Positions 31,458 through 39,474 of a DNA stretch of 41,607 nt are shown piece by piece (positions within the stretch are counted from its first letter, which is position 1; each line of letters opens with the position of its first letter). The DNA comes from Christensenella sp. UBA1685 (GTDB taxonomy: Bacteria > Bacillota > Clostridia > Christensenellales > CAG-138). The notes under the pieces are model-generated. The model had not been told where the DNA came from and did no database searches. It saw only the letters and a list, made by a program, of their open reading frames with translations. Both the position numbers and the translations under genes were made by a program. Where the stretch lies: NCBI GenBank assembly GCA_002320595.1, contig DCKB01000053.1, positions 1 through 41,607 of the forward strand, given 5' to 3'.

Positions 31458-31985
31458 TTGATTTTTATTGAAACGGAACGACTTTATCTGCGAAATACAA
31501 TACCCTGCGATGCAGCTGTTATGTTCGATTATAGAAATAACGAGCTTTGTTCCCGTTATCAGAGAGGGCAGACAAAAGACTATGAAGGAATTGCGAAATT
31601 AGTTGAGCGTCGTAAAAATGATGTTTTGTCTGTTGAGGCCCCCTTTATGGTCGCCGTTGCAATAAAGGAAACAAATGAAATGATTGGTGAGATTGTGGTC
31701 ATGCCGAAGGACAACACGATTTCTCTCGGATATACATTTTCCTACAAATATCATCGCCAAGGGTACGCATTTGAGTCCCTTGTTGTTTTAATTGATATTC
31801 TCCATAAGATGGTTCCCGATTGGGAGTTTATCAGTTTCACGGAACCGCAAAATGTTGCAAGTATGGGATTGCTTCTAAAGTTAGACTATAAGAATTTAGG
31901 ATATGTTCCGTCTATGGAATCTCAAGCGTTTGGCAAGTGGACAAAAGCGAGTACGGAAGAAGAAATTGCTAAGTTAAGCCGATAA
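31458..31985 (+). CDS. GNAT-family N-acetyltransferase (RimJ/RimL-like), AT-rich cargo
   Basis: A 175-residue acetyltransferase. The start resembles the RimJ/RimL group (IFIETERLYLRNTI). NEMIGEIVVMPKDNTISLGY and YKYHRQGYAFESLVVLIDI carry the acetyl-CoA-binding region (HRQGYA), and NVASMGLLLKLDYKNLGY is the typical C-terminal part. I chose the TTG at 31458 because GGAGG lies eight bases before and family similarity starts there. Codon use is AT-rich, unlike every neighbour, indicating recent transfer. The substrate is unknown; relatives acetylate ribosomal protein N-termini, antibiotics or toxins. Confidence 0.85.
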   Translation: MIFIETERLYLRNTIPCDAAVMFDYRNNELCSRYQRGQTKDYEGIAKLVERRKNDVLSVEAPFMVAVAIKETNEMIGEIVVMPKDNTISLGYTFSYKYHRQGYAFESLVVLIDILHKMVPDWEFISFTEPQNVASMGLLLKLDYKNLGYVPSMESQAFGKWTKASTEEEIAKLSR

Positions 31986-32073
31986 ATTCCGATTTGTTGG
32001 GATAATTTGAAGAACGGGACGCACCATAACCCCCCTTTACACAAGGGAGCCTTTAAGAGCAAGATTCTACCAC

Positions 32074-32167
32074 GGTGCCAAATTTGACACCACCATCTTG
32101 TTGGGGCGTGCCTGCCTCAAACCCTGCATAGAAAAAGGTCAAGTATCATTTTCAAATACTTGACCTT
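32074..32167. repeat. Two palindromes at the right end of the cassette
   Basis: 32074-32091 is an 18-bp near-palindrome (GGTGCCAAATTTGACACC, one mismatched pair). At 32135-32167, AAGGTCAAGTAT pairs perfectly with ATACTTGACCTT across a 9-base loop and abuts the right terminal repeat. They could be transposase-binding or folding sites of the element. The stretch 31986-32291 holds no gene. Confidence 0.65.
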
Positions 32168-32206
32168 AACTGTCCTACGAACACCTGCCTAATGGCGCAG
32201 CCTTTT
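32168..32206 (-). repeat. Right terminal inverted repeat of the cassette
   Basis: On the minus strand it reads AAAAGGCTGCGC, then after a diverged patch GGTGTTCGTA, then ACAGTT, mirroring the left repeat at 31303-31340 with one extra base. Confidence 0.75.
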
Positions 32207-32291
32207 GTTTGCAGAAAGAAGCGGAAGAACCCGTTTTTGAGGGGGACTCATATGCCGCCAGCTATGGCCAAACCTTCAGAATTTTTCGCGG

Positions 32292-33773
32292 TCAGAGCAG
32301 CAGCACTAGCTTCTGTCCGTCGGCCAGCATTTCCGAAAGGCCGGGGTTTGTGTCAAGCAGGCGCTTGCGCGGAAGGTTGAAGCGGCGCCCCACATCAAAC
32401 AGCGTCTCCCCTTCCCCCGCGAAATAAATTACGATGCCGCGCGGGCATGCCTCCTGTGGGCACTCCTCCATTCCCGTTACGGCAGCGGTCTTTACAACCG
32501 CATACGGCTGTGCTGAAATCTGAATTGTATAGGAAAACTCAACGCTGCGCCCCGCGCCCGAGGCCGTTGCGGAAACCATGCGCACCTGCGCCCGTGCTTC
32601 TGGGAACGCGCCTGCGCCGGAATTTTCAGAGCGGAACGGGATATCCTCCGTAAAGGCATACAGCATGCCGCCTTCCGTTTGATACAACACGCGCGTAAAC
32701 AGCAAACCCTCTACTGCAAGCCGCCCGTCCTCCACCGAAGCGGAAGTCACGACCGGGCGCGCCGCGCAATATGCCACGCGGTAGCATTCCGGCATGCCAT
32801 CCGGTATGCTGAGCGTTTCGGATGCACCGAACCGGAAGCATGCCGTTTCCCCGCGCAGCAGAAGCTGCGCTTCTTCCCGCACGCACGAAAGCGGAAGGGA
32901 TGGCGCGTATGCATCCTGCGGCAGGGTAATCGTCTCCATCCGCGGCGCTTCCACGCGCACCGCGATGCGCGCTTCCACGCTCATCAGCCCGCTGGTTTCG
33001 CCAATCGGTGCAAGCCCAAGCGATTCCACCTCTGCCGTGGCTATGGCAGATGCTGTGTTCCGGCCCGCGGCATCGGCCTCCGTTTCAAGCGTTACCGGCA
33101 CGTGCTGCACAAGCTGCATCAGCTTCCCGTCCGCACCCACGGCGAGCGCGGTAACGGTCAACGTGCCTTCGGAAACAGCCGTGTCCCCGCCCACGCGGAT
33201 GTCGCGGATCTGGCATGCGCCCGAAGCGCGCAACACGCCCGCAATATTCGGTACGCTCATGTCCTCACGAATGCGCACCGTTTCCTGCCCAAGCACGTCG
33301 TAGCGCACGGTTTCATAGCTCCGCTGCTTACACTCAAGATCCTCCGCGCCCTTGATGCCTGCGAGCACGCGCAGCGGCTCCTCCCGCAGCACCAGGCATT
33401 CCACATCCAACACCGCCGAAAGCGCGAGCGTCCCCGCCTGCTCCACGGAAAGCGTTTGCAGCGTAGCATACGCCTCCGCCTCCATCCCTTCCTTCGCCCC
33501 CGGCGCAGGGAGCGAATGGCGGAACGCCGCGCTGGATGCAAAGGCGAACACCTCATCCCCGTCGCGGCAAATCAGCTCCACGCGCACGCGCCCTTCAACC
33601 GTGGCCGCACCCTCGTTCACGGCAGCGCCCGTAATCGTGACGCTGCCATCCGCGCAAAGCACCTCCGCGCTTTGCCGCCCTTCGGGTAAGGGAAGATCCC
33701 CTTCCACAAGCGCCTGCGACGTTGCCCGGAGCACGAGGCGCGTGGCGCCCAAGTCGCTAAATTGCAGTTCCAT
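32292..33773 (-). CDS. sipL: SipL-like SPOCS/LysM spore coat morphogenesis protein
   Basis: A 493-residue protein with repeated SPOCS (DUF3794) domains. Recognisable copies include DVLGQETVRIREDMSVPNIA near residue 170 and an N-terminal and a later copy. A C-terminal LysM domain follows (about 446-493: GEGETLFDVGRRFNLPRKRL and TNPGLSEMLADGQKLVL). In Clostridioides difficile SipL binds SpoIVA through LysM and attaches the coat to the forespore; this protein has the same layout and length. The ATG at 33773 has GGAGG seven bases before. It lies next to spo0A, separated by the DnaA-box region. Confidence 0.88.
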   Translation of the reverse strand: MELQFSDLGATRLVLRATSQALVEGDLPLPEGRQSAEVLCADGSVTITGAAVNEGAATVEGRVRVELICRDGDEVFAFASSAAFRHSLPAPGAKEGMEAEAYATLQTLSVEQAGTLALSAVLDVECLVLREEPLRVLAGIKGAEDLECKQRSYETVRYDVLGQETVRIREDMSVPNIAGVLRASGACQIRDIRVGGDTAVSEGTLTVTALAVGADGKLMQLVQHVPVTLETEADAAGRNTASAIATAEVESLGLAPIGETSGLMSVEARIAVRVEAPRMETITLPQDAYAPSLPLSCVREEAQLLLRGETACFRFGASETLSIPDGMPECYRVAYCAARPVVTSASVEDGRLAVEGLLFTRVLYQTEGGMLYAFTEDIPFRSENSGAGAFPEARAQVRMVSATASGAGRSVEFSYTIQISAQPYAVVKTAAVTGMEECPQEACPRGIVIYFAGEGETLFDVGRRFNLPRKRLLDTNPGLSEMLADGQKLVLLL

Positions 33774-33953
33774 CGTTTTCCCTCCCAATCGTATGGCTGT
33801 ATCAGTCCATATCTATGAAGGTGCGCTCTGCTTTATGCATGATGCAGGACTTGCAACGCGCTCATGCAATCCGGCTGCGGCTTTTGTCATTTCTTTGAAA
33901 TTAATCAAATATTGACTTGGAACGATGCGCGTTCTGCCCTATTCGCAGGGGAG

Positions 33954-34029
33954 TTATCCACACTCTCCACAGACTTATCCACAAAACGCCCGTTTTAGGG
34001 CACAGGGTATGTGAATAATCTGTGAACCG
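33954..34029. promoter_or_regulatory. Cluster of DnaA boxes between sipL and spo0A
   Basis: Two perfect TTATCCACA boxes lie at 33954-33962 and 33975-33983, 21 bp (two helical turns) apart, with a weak CTCTCCACA between them. A reverse-strand TTATTCACA is at 34010-34018 and a weak reverse box at 34021-34029. An AT-rich run follows at 34083-34108. The 440-bp gap 33774-34213 has no supportable gene. Possible roles are DnaA titration, DnaA control of a flanking sporulation gene, or an origin-like site. Confidence 0.7.
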
Positions 34030-34154
34030 CTTTTTTGACATGGTATATCATGCTGCATAGGCCGTATAAATGCATTTCCCCTGTAAAATTTTTAACTTTT
34101 TATCTTTCCGGGGAAAAACCGTCTCCCTGCGCGGGCATACGGCACATCCTGCAT

Positions 34155-34181
34155 CGCGCCGCGGCCTGTGGCCATGGCGCG
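34155..34181. other. GC-rich hairpin downstream of spo0A
   Basis: CGCGCC (34155-34160) pairs with GGCGCG (34176-34181), and inside it GGCC (34163-34166) pairs with GGCC (34170-34173) around a 3-base loop. The U-rich run (TTCCTTCTTTTTTC) is on the plus-strand side, not downstream of spo0A on the minus strand. It may protect the spo0A mRNA 3' end or be a weak terminator. Confidence 0.45.
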
Positions 34182-34213
34182 CAAATTCCTTCTTTTTTCT
34201 TCTGCCGCCTGCA

Positions 34214-35017
34214 TCAGCCGACGTCACGAATCTCCTGCCGCGTGCGCTCCCGCGCATCCTCCATAATGAGTTTATCGGCCACAAGCGCGATAAATTCGCC
34301 GTTTGTAGGCTTATCATTCTTGGAATAGATGTTGTATCCGAACAGCTGGTTGATGTTTTCAATTTTGCCGCGCGTCCAGGCGACCTCAATCGAATGGCGA
34401 ATCGCACGTTCCACCTTGGACGCGGAGGTATTAAAGCGCTTTGCGATGCCGGGATACAGTTCTTTTGTGATGCGGTTGATGAGTTCCGGCTCAAAATATA
34501 CCATGCGGATGGCTTCGCGCAGGTAATGGTATCCCTTGATGTGCGCAGGAATGCCGATCACGAGGAACACCGCAGTAATCTTTTCGTCCAGGGTTTTCGG
34601 CTGCGCTGCCGCCATGCAAACCTGGGAACGGCCAAGATATGTGTTTTCCAGCATGTCGAGCATCCGTTTTACAAGCGTTTCAGGATCGACCGGCTTCACC
34701 ATGAAGTATTTTGCACCCATGGCGCATGCCTGACGCACCATATCCTCATGCCGCATGGCGCTTACGACCATCACGGCCGGCGGGTTTTCCACAAGGCCGT
34801 TGCTCAGCCGCTCCAGCAATTCAAAACCATCCACGCGTGGCATAATAAGCTCCGTGATGAGCGCGTCATAATGCCCTGCGCGCAGCGCGTCGATGGCCGC
34901 CTGCCCATCCGCCACAGCCTCAAACTGCGCCACCTGTTCCTGCGCTGCAAGGCAGTCCCGTACTGCTGTTTGAAACTGAAGATTGCCGTCCGCCATAAGA
35001 ATTCGATATTTTGTCAT
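34214..35017 (-). CDS. spo0A: Spo0A sporulation response regulator, phospho-acceptor D replaced by E
   Basis: A 267-residue protein with a receiver domain (1-120) and the Spo0A DNA-binding domain. The latter is unmistakable: SKVERAIRHSIEVAWTRGKI and KPTNGEFIALVADKL. Spo0A is the master switch for sporulation. In the receiver, the acceptor site reads LITELIMPRVDG, so E56 replaces the usual aspartate (LLDIIMP-type), and the acidic pair is MADG (D10, G11) instead of DD. S86 and K108 (YFMVKPVD) are kept. This suggests reduced or no phosphorelay control. The ATG at 35017 has GGAGG upstream. No spoIVB lies upstream, unlike the common arrangement. Confidence 0.95.
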   Translation of the reverse strand: MTKYRILMADGNLQFQTAVRDCLAAQEQVAQFEAVADGQAAIDALRAGHYDALITELIMPRVDGFELLERLSNGLVENPPAVMVVSAMRHEDMVRQACAMGAKYFMVKPVDPETLVKRMLDMLENTYLGRSQVCMAAAQPKTLDEKITAVFLVIGIPAHIKGYHYLREAIRMVYFEPELINRITKELYPGIAKRFNTSASKVERAIRHSIEVAWTRGKIENINQLFGYNIYSKNDKPTNGEFIALVADKLIMEDARERTRQEIRDVG

Positions 35018-35066
35018 TCGTATGCCTCCTTTTTGCAACCGAGATGCAATTTTTGTCTGTGTCCCA

Positions 35067-35072
35067 ATCATA
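35067..35072 (-). promoter_or_regulatory. Extended -10 promoter of spo0A
   Basis: On the minus strand TGTTATGAT gives TATGAT at 35067-35072 with the TG extension. No good -35 is seen. A CCGCG-TTTTT-CGCGG inverted repeat (35076-35090) lies just upstream. No clear SigH sequence was found. Confidence 0.5.
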
Positions 35073-35213
35073 ACACCGCGTTTTTCGCGGCGATAGAGCA
35101 TAAAATTGCCTGGTATTGTCGTGTTTTGCGGCGCTTTCTGCACTTCTTGTCGCGCTGCGTCAATCGTTGATGTTTTTTCATTTGTTTTGTCATTTTTTAT
35201 CATTAAAAAACAT

Positions 35214-35240
35214 TTTGCCCCTGGATGCACACGGGGCAAA
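35214..35240. other. Inverted repeat between the spo0A and marR promoters
   Basis: TTTGCCCC (35214-35221) and GGGGCAAA (35233-35240) pair perfectly across an 11-base loop. On the minus strand a T-rich run (ATGTTTTTTAATG) follows, so it looks like a terminator pointing toward spo0A. It lies directly before the marR -35. It may insulate spo0A from antisense reading or be a regulator site. Confidence 0.55.
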
Positions 35241-35247
35241 CTTCGTG

Positions 35248-35296
35248 TTGACAAATTCCCGACGCGAGCGTAAAATTATTAAGCGATTAACTGTTA
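35248..35296 (+). promoter_or_regulatory. Promoter and possible operator of the marR-ABC operon
   Basis: TTGACA (35248-35253) and TAAAAT (35271-35276) are 17 bases apart. The small palindrome TAACTGTTA (35288-35296) lies just after the predicted start point, a fitting place for a MarR operator, although it is short. Confidence 0.75.
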
Positions 35297-35331
35297 GCCG
35301 GTTTATATTCCGTTTGAAAGGAGGCAGCCCT

Positions 35332-35835
35332 ATGGCTATACCGGAGCAATACCGCAGGATCATCGGCGCAATGCACAGGCTGGAGCTGCTCAGGCGCATC
35401 AGCATCCGGGACGGTGCGCGCGGGATCGAGCTGCACCGCACGCAGATGCCCATGCTGGAATACATCGCCGCGCACGACGGCTGCGCGCAGGCTGATGTTT
35501 CAAAGCATCTGCATGTTTCGCCCGCCTCCGTTGCCTGCTCGGCCAAGCGCATGGAAAGCGCAGGGTTGATTGCGCGCACGGCGGATGAAACAAACCTGCG
35601 CTGCAACAAGCTTTCCGCCACCGAAGAAGGGCATGCGCGCCTCGCGCAGATGCGCGCCGTGTTTGATGCGCTGGATGCGCGCACATTCCGGGGGTTTTCC
35701 GATGTGGAGCTGGACGCGCTTTCCCGCATGTTGGATCGGATGATCCTGAACTCGGCCCGCGGGGACGAGGCGCAAAAAACGATGCATGAGCTGATGTATC
35801 AGCTTCATGCGATGGAAGGAGAAGATGAATGCTGA
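35332..35835 (+). CDS. MarR-family transcriptional regulator
   Basis: A 167-residue winged-helix regulator. After an N-terminal dimerisation helix, AAHDGCAQADVSKHLHVSPA and SVACSAKRMESAGLIART form the helix-turn-helix, and LRCNKLSATEEGHARLAQM is the wing. I chose the ATG at 35332, with AAAGGAGG upstream; the frame is open further back through the promoter but without similarity. Its stop overlaps the ATG of the first ABC gene, so it likely represses its own operon until a toxic ligand binds. Confidence 0.92.
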   Translation: MAIPEQYRRIIGAMHRLELLRRISIRDGARGIELHRTQMPMLEYIAAHDGCAQADVSKHLHVSPASVACSAKRMESAGLIARTADETNLRCNKLSATEEGHARLAQMRAVFDALDARTFRGFSDVELDALSRMLDRMILNSARGDEAQKTMHELMYQLHAMEGEDEC

Positions 35836-37556
35836 AAAAGTTGTTCCCTTTTATTAAGGGATATGGGCTTCGTTCCGTACTTGCTTCGCTTACGGTGATC
35901 TGCGAGGTTCTTCTTGAAGTATACATTCCTTATCTGATGGCGGATATCATCAACATCGGCATTGCAAACGGCGATGTTGATTTCATCCTCCGGCGCGGCC
36001 TGCTGATGATTGGGATGGCATGCCTTTCCCTTACAATGGGCGCACTCTCTGCACGCTTTGCCGTAACCGCCAGTGCGGGCTTTGCAAAGAACCTGCGCGC
36101 CGGCCTGTTCCAAAGGGTGCAGGGGTTCTCATTTGCCAATGTGGATCACTTTTCCACCGCATCCCTTATCACGCGCCTTACCACGGATGTAACGAACGTG
36201 CAGCAATCCTTCATGATGATCATCCGCACGTTCGTGCGTTCGCCGCTGATGCTCATCGCAGCAACCATAATGGCCGCGCGCCTGAATGCAGAGCTTGCCG
36301 TTGTGTTCGCCTTCGCCATCCCGGTGCTTGCCGCATTTTTAATTTTCATCGGCACGCGGGCGTTTCCACGCTTCAAAGCAATGCTCAAAAAGTACGACGC
36401 AATGAATGCACAGGTGCAGGAAAACCTGATCGCCATCCGCGTGGTGAAGGCGTTTGTGCGTGAAAAGCATGAAGATGCGCGGTTTACAGCCTCTGCGGAA
36501 GCCGTGCGCGAAGCGCAGATCAAGGCTGAGCGCCTTCTGGTTTGGAACATGCCCATCGCCCAATACGTGCTCTATCTCTGCATGATCGCGGTATGCTATA
36601 TCGGCGGGCACCTCATTGTGGCAGGCGATATGCTCACCGGCGACCTCATGAGCTTCATCAGCTATATTTCGCAGATTCTCTCCGCGCTGATCATGCTGTC
36701 GATGATGTTTGTTATGCTCATCATGACGCGTGCAAGTGCAACGCGCATCGTGGAAGTTCTCACGGAAAAGAACGACATTACCGACAGCGATGCCTCGGCA
36801 GCGCTTGCCGTATCGGATGGTTCCATTGAATTCCGGGATGTTTGCTTCAGCTATGCAAAAGACCCCAACAACCTGACGCTTTCCCATATCAACCTCAAAA
36901 TCAGGCGCGGAGAAACCATCGGCGTCATCGGAGGCACGGGATCTGCCAAGTCCTCGCTCGTGCAGCTGATCCCCCGGCTTTACGATGTGCTCTCCGGTTC
37001 CGTGCTCGTGGGTGGGCACGATGTCAGGGAATATAAGATCAAGACCCTGCGTGACAGCGTTTCCATGGTTTTGCAGAAGAACGTGCTCTTTTCCGGCACC
37101 ATCCGCGAAAACCTCCGTTGGGGCAACGCGGACGCCACGGATGCGCAAATTGAGGAAGCCTGCCGCGCCGCCGCCGCACATGATTTCATCACCTCCTTCC
37201 CAGCCGGGTATGACACCGACCTCGGCCAGGGCGGCGTGAACGTTTCCGGCGGGCAAAAACAGCGCTTGTGCATTGCGCGGGCTTTGCTCAAACGCCCGAA
37301 GATCATCATTCTGGATGACAGCACAAGCGCCGTCGATACGGCGACCGATGCCGCAATACGCCGCGCGCTGCGCGAAACGCTCACGGGCACGACAACCATC
37401 ATCATCGCCCAGCGCATCACCTCCGTAATGGATGCAGACCGCATCGTGGTGATGGACGAAGGCCAGATTTCAGATGTCGGCACACATGATGAGTTGATGG
37501 CACGCAGCGAAATCTATCGTGAAGTATACGAATCTCAGCAGAAGGGGGTGGCCTGA
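35829..37556 (+). CDS. ABC exporter half-transporter with a degenerate ATP site
   Basis: A 575-residue protein: six membrane spans (about 1-310), then an ATPase domain. Walker A reads GGTGSAKSS, with alanine where the glycine before lysine is usual. The signature is VSGGQKQR. Walker B ends LDDSTSAVD, with aspartate instead of the catalytic glutamate. Such a subunit pairs with a canonical partner in heterodimeric multidrug exporters of the BmrCD/TM287-288 type. The ATG overlaps the marR stop; the partner gene starts one base after this stop. The substrate is unknown, probably a drug or peptide. Confidence 0.93.
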   Translation: MLKKLFPFIKGYGLRSVLASLTVICEVLLEVYIPYLMADIINIGIANGDVDFILRRGLLMIGMACLSLTMGALSARFAVTASAGFAKNLRAGLFQRVQGFSFANVDHFSTASLITRLTTDVTNVQQSFMMIIRTFVRSPLMLIAATIMAARLNAELAVVFAFAIPVLAAFLIFIGTRAFPRFKAMLKKYDAMNAQVQENLIAIRVVKAFVREKHEDARFTASAEAVREAQIKAERLLVWNMPIAQYVLYLCMIAVCYIGGHLIVAGDMLTGDLMSFISYISQILSALIMLSMMFVMLIMTRASATRIVEVLTEKNDITDSDASAALAVSDGSIEFRDVCFSYAKDPNNLTLSHINLKIRRGETIGVIGGTGSAKSSLVQLIPRLYDVLSGSVLVGGHDVREYKIKTLRDSVSMVLQKNVLFSGTIRENLRWGNADATDAQIEEACRAAAAHDFITSFPAGYDTDLGQGGVNVSGGQKQRLCIARALLKRPKIIILDDSTSAVDTATDAAIRRALRETLTGTTTIIIAQRITSVMDADRIVVMDEGQISDVGTHDELMARSEIYREVYESQQKGVA

Positions 37557-37557
37557 T

Positions 37558-39453
37558 ATGCCTCCGGTACGTCAAGGGAAAAACGCATTTCGCCGGCCGA
37601 AGAACATGAAGCGCACCTTCGCACGGACGTTTTCCTATTTCCGTGCTTACCGTTTCCAGCTTGTGCTGGTGTTTATCGGCATTGTGCTGAGCGCAGGTGC
37701 AAACGTTGCGGGCACTTACATGCTGAAGCCCATCATCAACGATTATATCGTGCCGTGGATCGGCAGTGCGGAGCCGGACTTTTCCGGGCTCATTGGGCAG
37801 CTTGCCATCATGTTCGTGATGTACACGATCGGCATCGGCGGCGCATATCTTTACAACCGCCTGATGATTTCGGTCTCGACCGGCACGCTTCTTCAGCTGC
37901 GCCGCGAGCTTTTTACGCACATGCAGAAGCTCCCGATCCGTTATTTTGACACCCGCACGCACGGCGAGATCATGTCCTCCTACACCAACGACATCGACGC
38001 CATGCGCGAAATGCTCAGCCAGGGCATTCCACAGTTCATCAGCTCTGTCATCAGCATCGTCGGCACGTTTGTGATGATGGTCTTGCTCAGCCCCATCCTC
38101 ACGCTCGTTTCCATCGGCATGCTCGTGATTATGCTGTTCATTACAAAGGCCATTGCAAAGCGCAGCGGACACTATTTCAAAGCGCGCCAGGATTCGCTTT
38201 CCCAGGTAAACGGCTATATTGAGGAGATGATCGAGGGGCAGAAGGTCGTAAAGGTATTTTGCCATGAGAATGCCGTAAACAGTGCGTTTAACGGTTTGAA
38301 TGAGGCGCTGACGCAAAACACCGTAACCGCCAACACCTGGGCGAACCTGATGGGCCCCCTCATGAACAACCTCGGCCATGTCACATATGCGCTCACGGCA
38401 GCAGCCGGCGGCCTGCTCGCGGTCGGCGGCCTGATGGATCTTGGCTCCATCGCTTCTTTCCTGCAATACACGCGCAAGTTTTCCATGCCCATCGGCCAGC
38501 TTTCCCAGCAGATGAACAACGTGATGGGCGCGCTTGCGGGCGCGGAACGCATCTTCGACATGATCGACGCGCCTGCGGAAGAAGATGGCGGCGATGTAAC
38601 CATGGTCAACGCCTGCCGCAATGCGGAAGGCGCGCTGGAAGAATGCACAGGGCGCACGGGCATCTGGGCCTGGAAAGTACCTTCCGATACCGCGGAAAGC
38701 GGCTTTGAGCTCGTGGAGGTGCGCGGCGATGTGCGCTTCCATGATGTAACGTTCAGCTACGACGGTGAAAAGACCGTGCTCCAAAACGTTTCGCTTTACG
38801 CACGCCCTGGCCAGAAAATTGCGTTTGTGGGTTCCACGGGTGCGGGTAAAACCACGATCACAAACCTCATCAACCGCTTTTATGATGTGCAGGAAGGTGA
38901 AATCACTTATGACGGCATCCCCATCCTGCGCATAAAAAAGGATGCTCTGCGCGGCTCGCTTGCTATGGTGCTGCAGGATACGCACCTGTTCACCGGCACC
39001 GTGCGTGAAAACATCCGCTACGGCAAGCTGGACGCAACGGATGCGGAGGTCGAGGCGGCGGCAAAACTCGCCAACGCGCATTTCTTCATTTCGCATCTGC
39101 CGCAGGGATATGACACCGTGCTCACCGCAGACGGTGCAAACTTGAGCCAGGGCCAGCGGCAGCTCATTGCCATCGCCCGTGCGGCCGTTGCAGACCCGCC
39201 GGTGCTGATCCTTGACGAGGCCACAAGCTCCATCGACACACGCACCGAGGCGCACATTGAGCGCGGCATGGATCAATTGATGAAGGGCCGCACGGTGTTC
39301 GTGATCGCGCACCGGCTTTCCACCGTGCGCAACTCGAACGCGATCATGGTGCTTGAGCATGGCGAGATCATCGAGCGCGGCGACCACGATGACCTGATTG
39401 CCCAGAAGGGCAAATACTATCAGCTCTACATGGGCATGTTTGAGCTGTCCTGA
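37558..39453 (+). CDS. ABC exporter half-transporter, canonical partner
   Basis: A 631-residue protein: six membrane spans, an ATPase domain and a linker insert between them (about residues 345-400, including CTGRTGIWAWK) that is common in this exporter group. Walker A is GSTGAGKTT and Walker B ends LDEATSSID with the catalytic glutamate. The signature is LSQGQRQL, a Q in place of G, as expected to face the degenerate site of the partner. I chose the ATG at 37558, with GGGGGTGG upstream inside the preceding gene; upstream codons lie in that gene. It forms the heterodimer with the preceding subunit. Confidence 0.94.
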   Translation: MPPVRQGKNAFRRPKNMKRTFARTFSYFRAYRFQLVLVFIGIVLSAGANVAGTYMLKPIINDYIVPWIGSAEPDFSGLIGQLAIMFVMYTIGIGGAYLYNRLMISVSTGTLLQLRRELFTHMQKLPIRYFDTRTHGEIMSSYTNDIDAMREMLSQGIPQFISSVISIVGTFVMMVLLSPILTLVSIGMLVIMLFITKAIAKRSGHYFKARQDSLSQVNGYIEEMIEGQKVVKVFCHENAVNSAFNGLNEALTQNTVTANTWANLMGPLMNNLGHVTYALTAAAGGLLAVGGLMDLGSIASFLQYTRKFSMPIGQLSQQMNNVMGALAGAERIFDMIDAPAEEDGGDVTMVNACRNAEGALEECTGRTGIWAWKVPSDTAESGFELVEVRGDVRFHDVTFSYDGEKTVLQNVSLYARPGQKIAFVGSTGAGKTTITNLINRFYDVQEGEITYDGIPILRIKKDALRGSLAMVLQDTHLFTGTVRENIRYGKLDATDAEVEAAAKLANAHFFISHLPQGYDTVLTADGANLSQGQRQLIAIARAAVADPPVLILDEATSSIDTRTEAHIERGMDQLMKGRTVFVIAHRLSTVRNSNAIMVLEHGEIIERGDHDDLIAQKGKYYQLYMGMFELS

Positions 39454-39474
39454 TCGATACTGGAGGGATTAAAA

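Larger units (their letters stand above)
31303..32206. mobile_element. Inverted-repeat-bounded GNAT cassette without a transposase
   Basis: The ends at 31303-31340 and 32168-32206 are imperfect inverted repeats, matching at about 32 of 39 positions when one is reversed. Between them lie a single AT-rich acetyltransferase gene and two internal palindromes, with no transposase. The composition differs sharply from the GC-rich neighbours. This resembles a mobile insertion cassette or MITE carrying a passenger gene. I could not identify a clear target-site duplication. Confidence 0.6.

Noticed and set aside
32168..32206. Right cassette repeat as an integron attC site
   Set aside because: The expected core sites (RYYYAAC and GTTRRRY) with paired inner boxes are not present, and a matching inverted copy exists at the left end instead.
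33781..33808. CATACGAT on the minus strand (33788-33795) as a SigE -10 for sipL
   Set aside because: The predicted transcript start would fall within the ribosome binding site, and the upstream -35 candidates are poorly spaced.
37417..39387. A 656-codon minus-strand frame opposite the second ABC subunit
   Set aside because: Shadow of a clear exporter gene; composition is arginine- and histidine-rich without domains.
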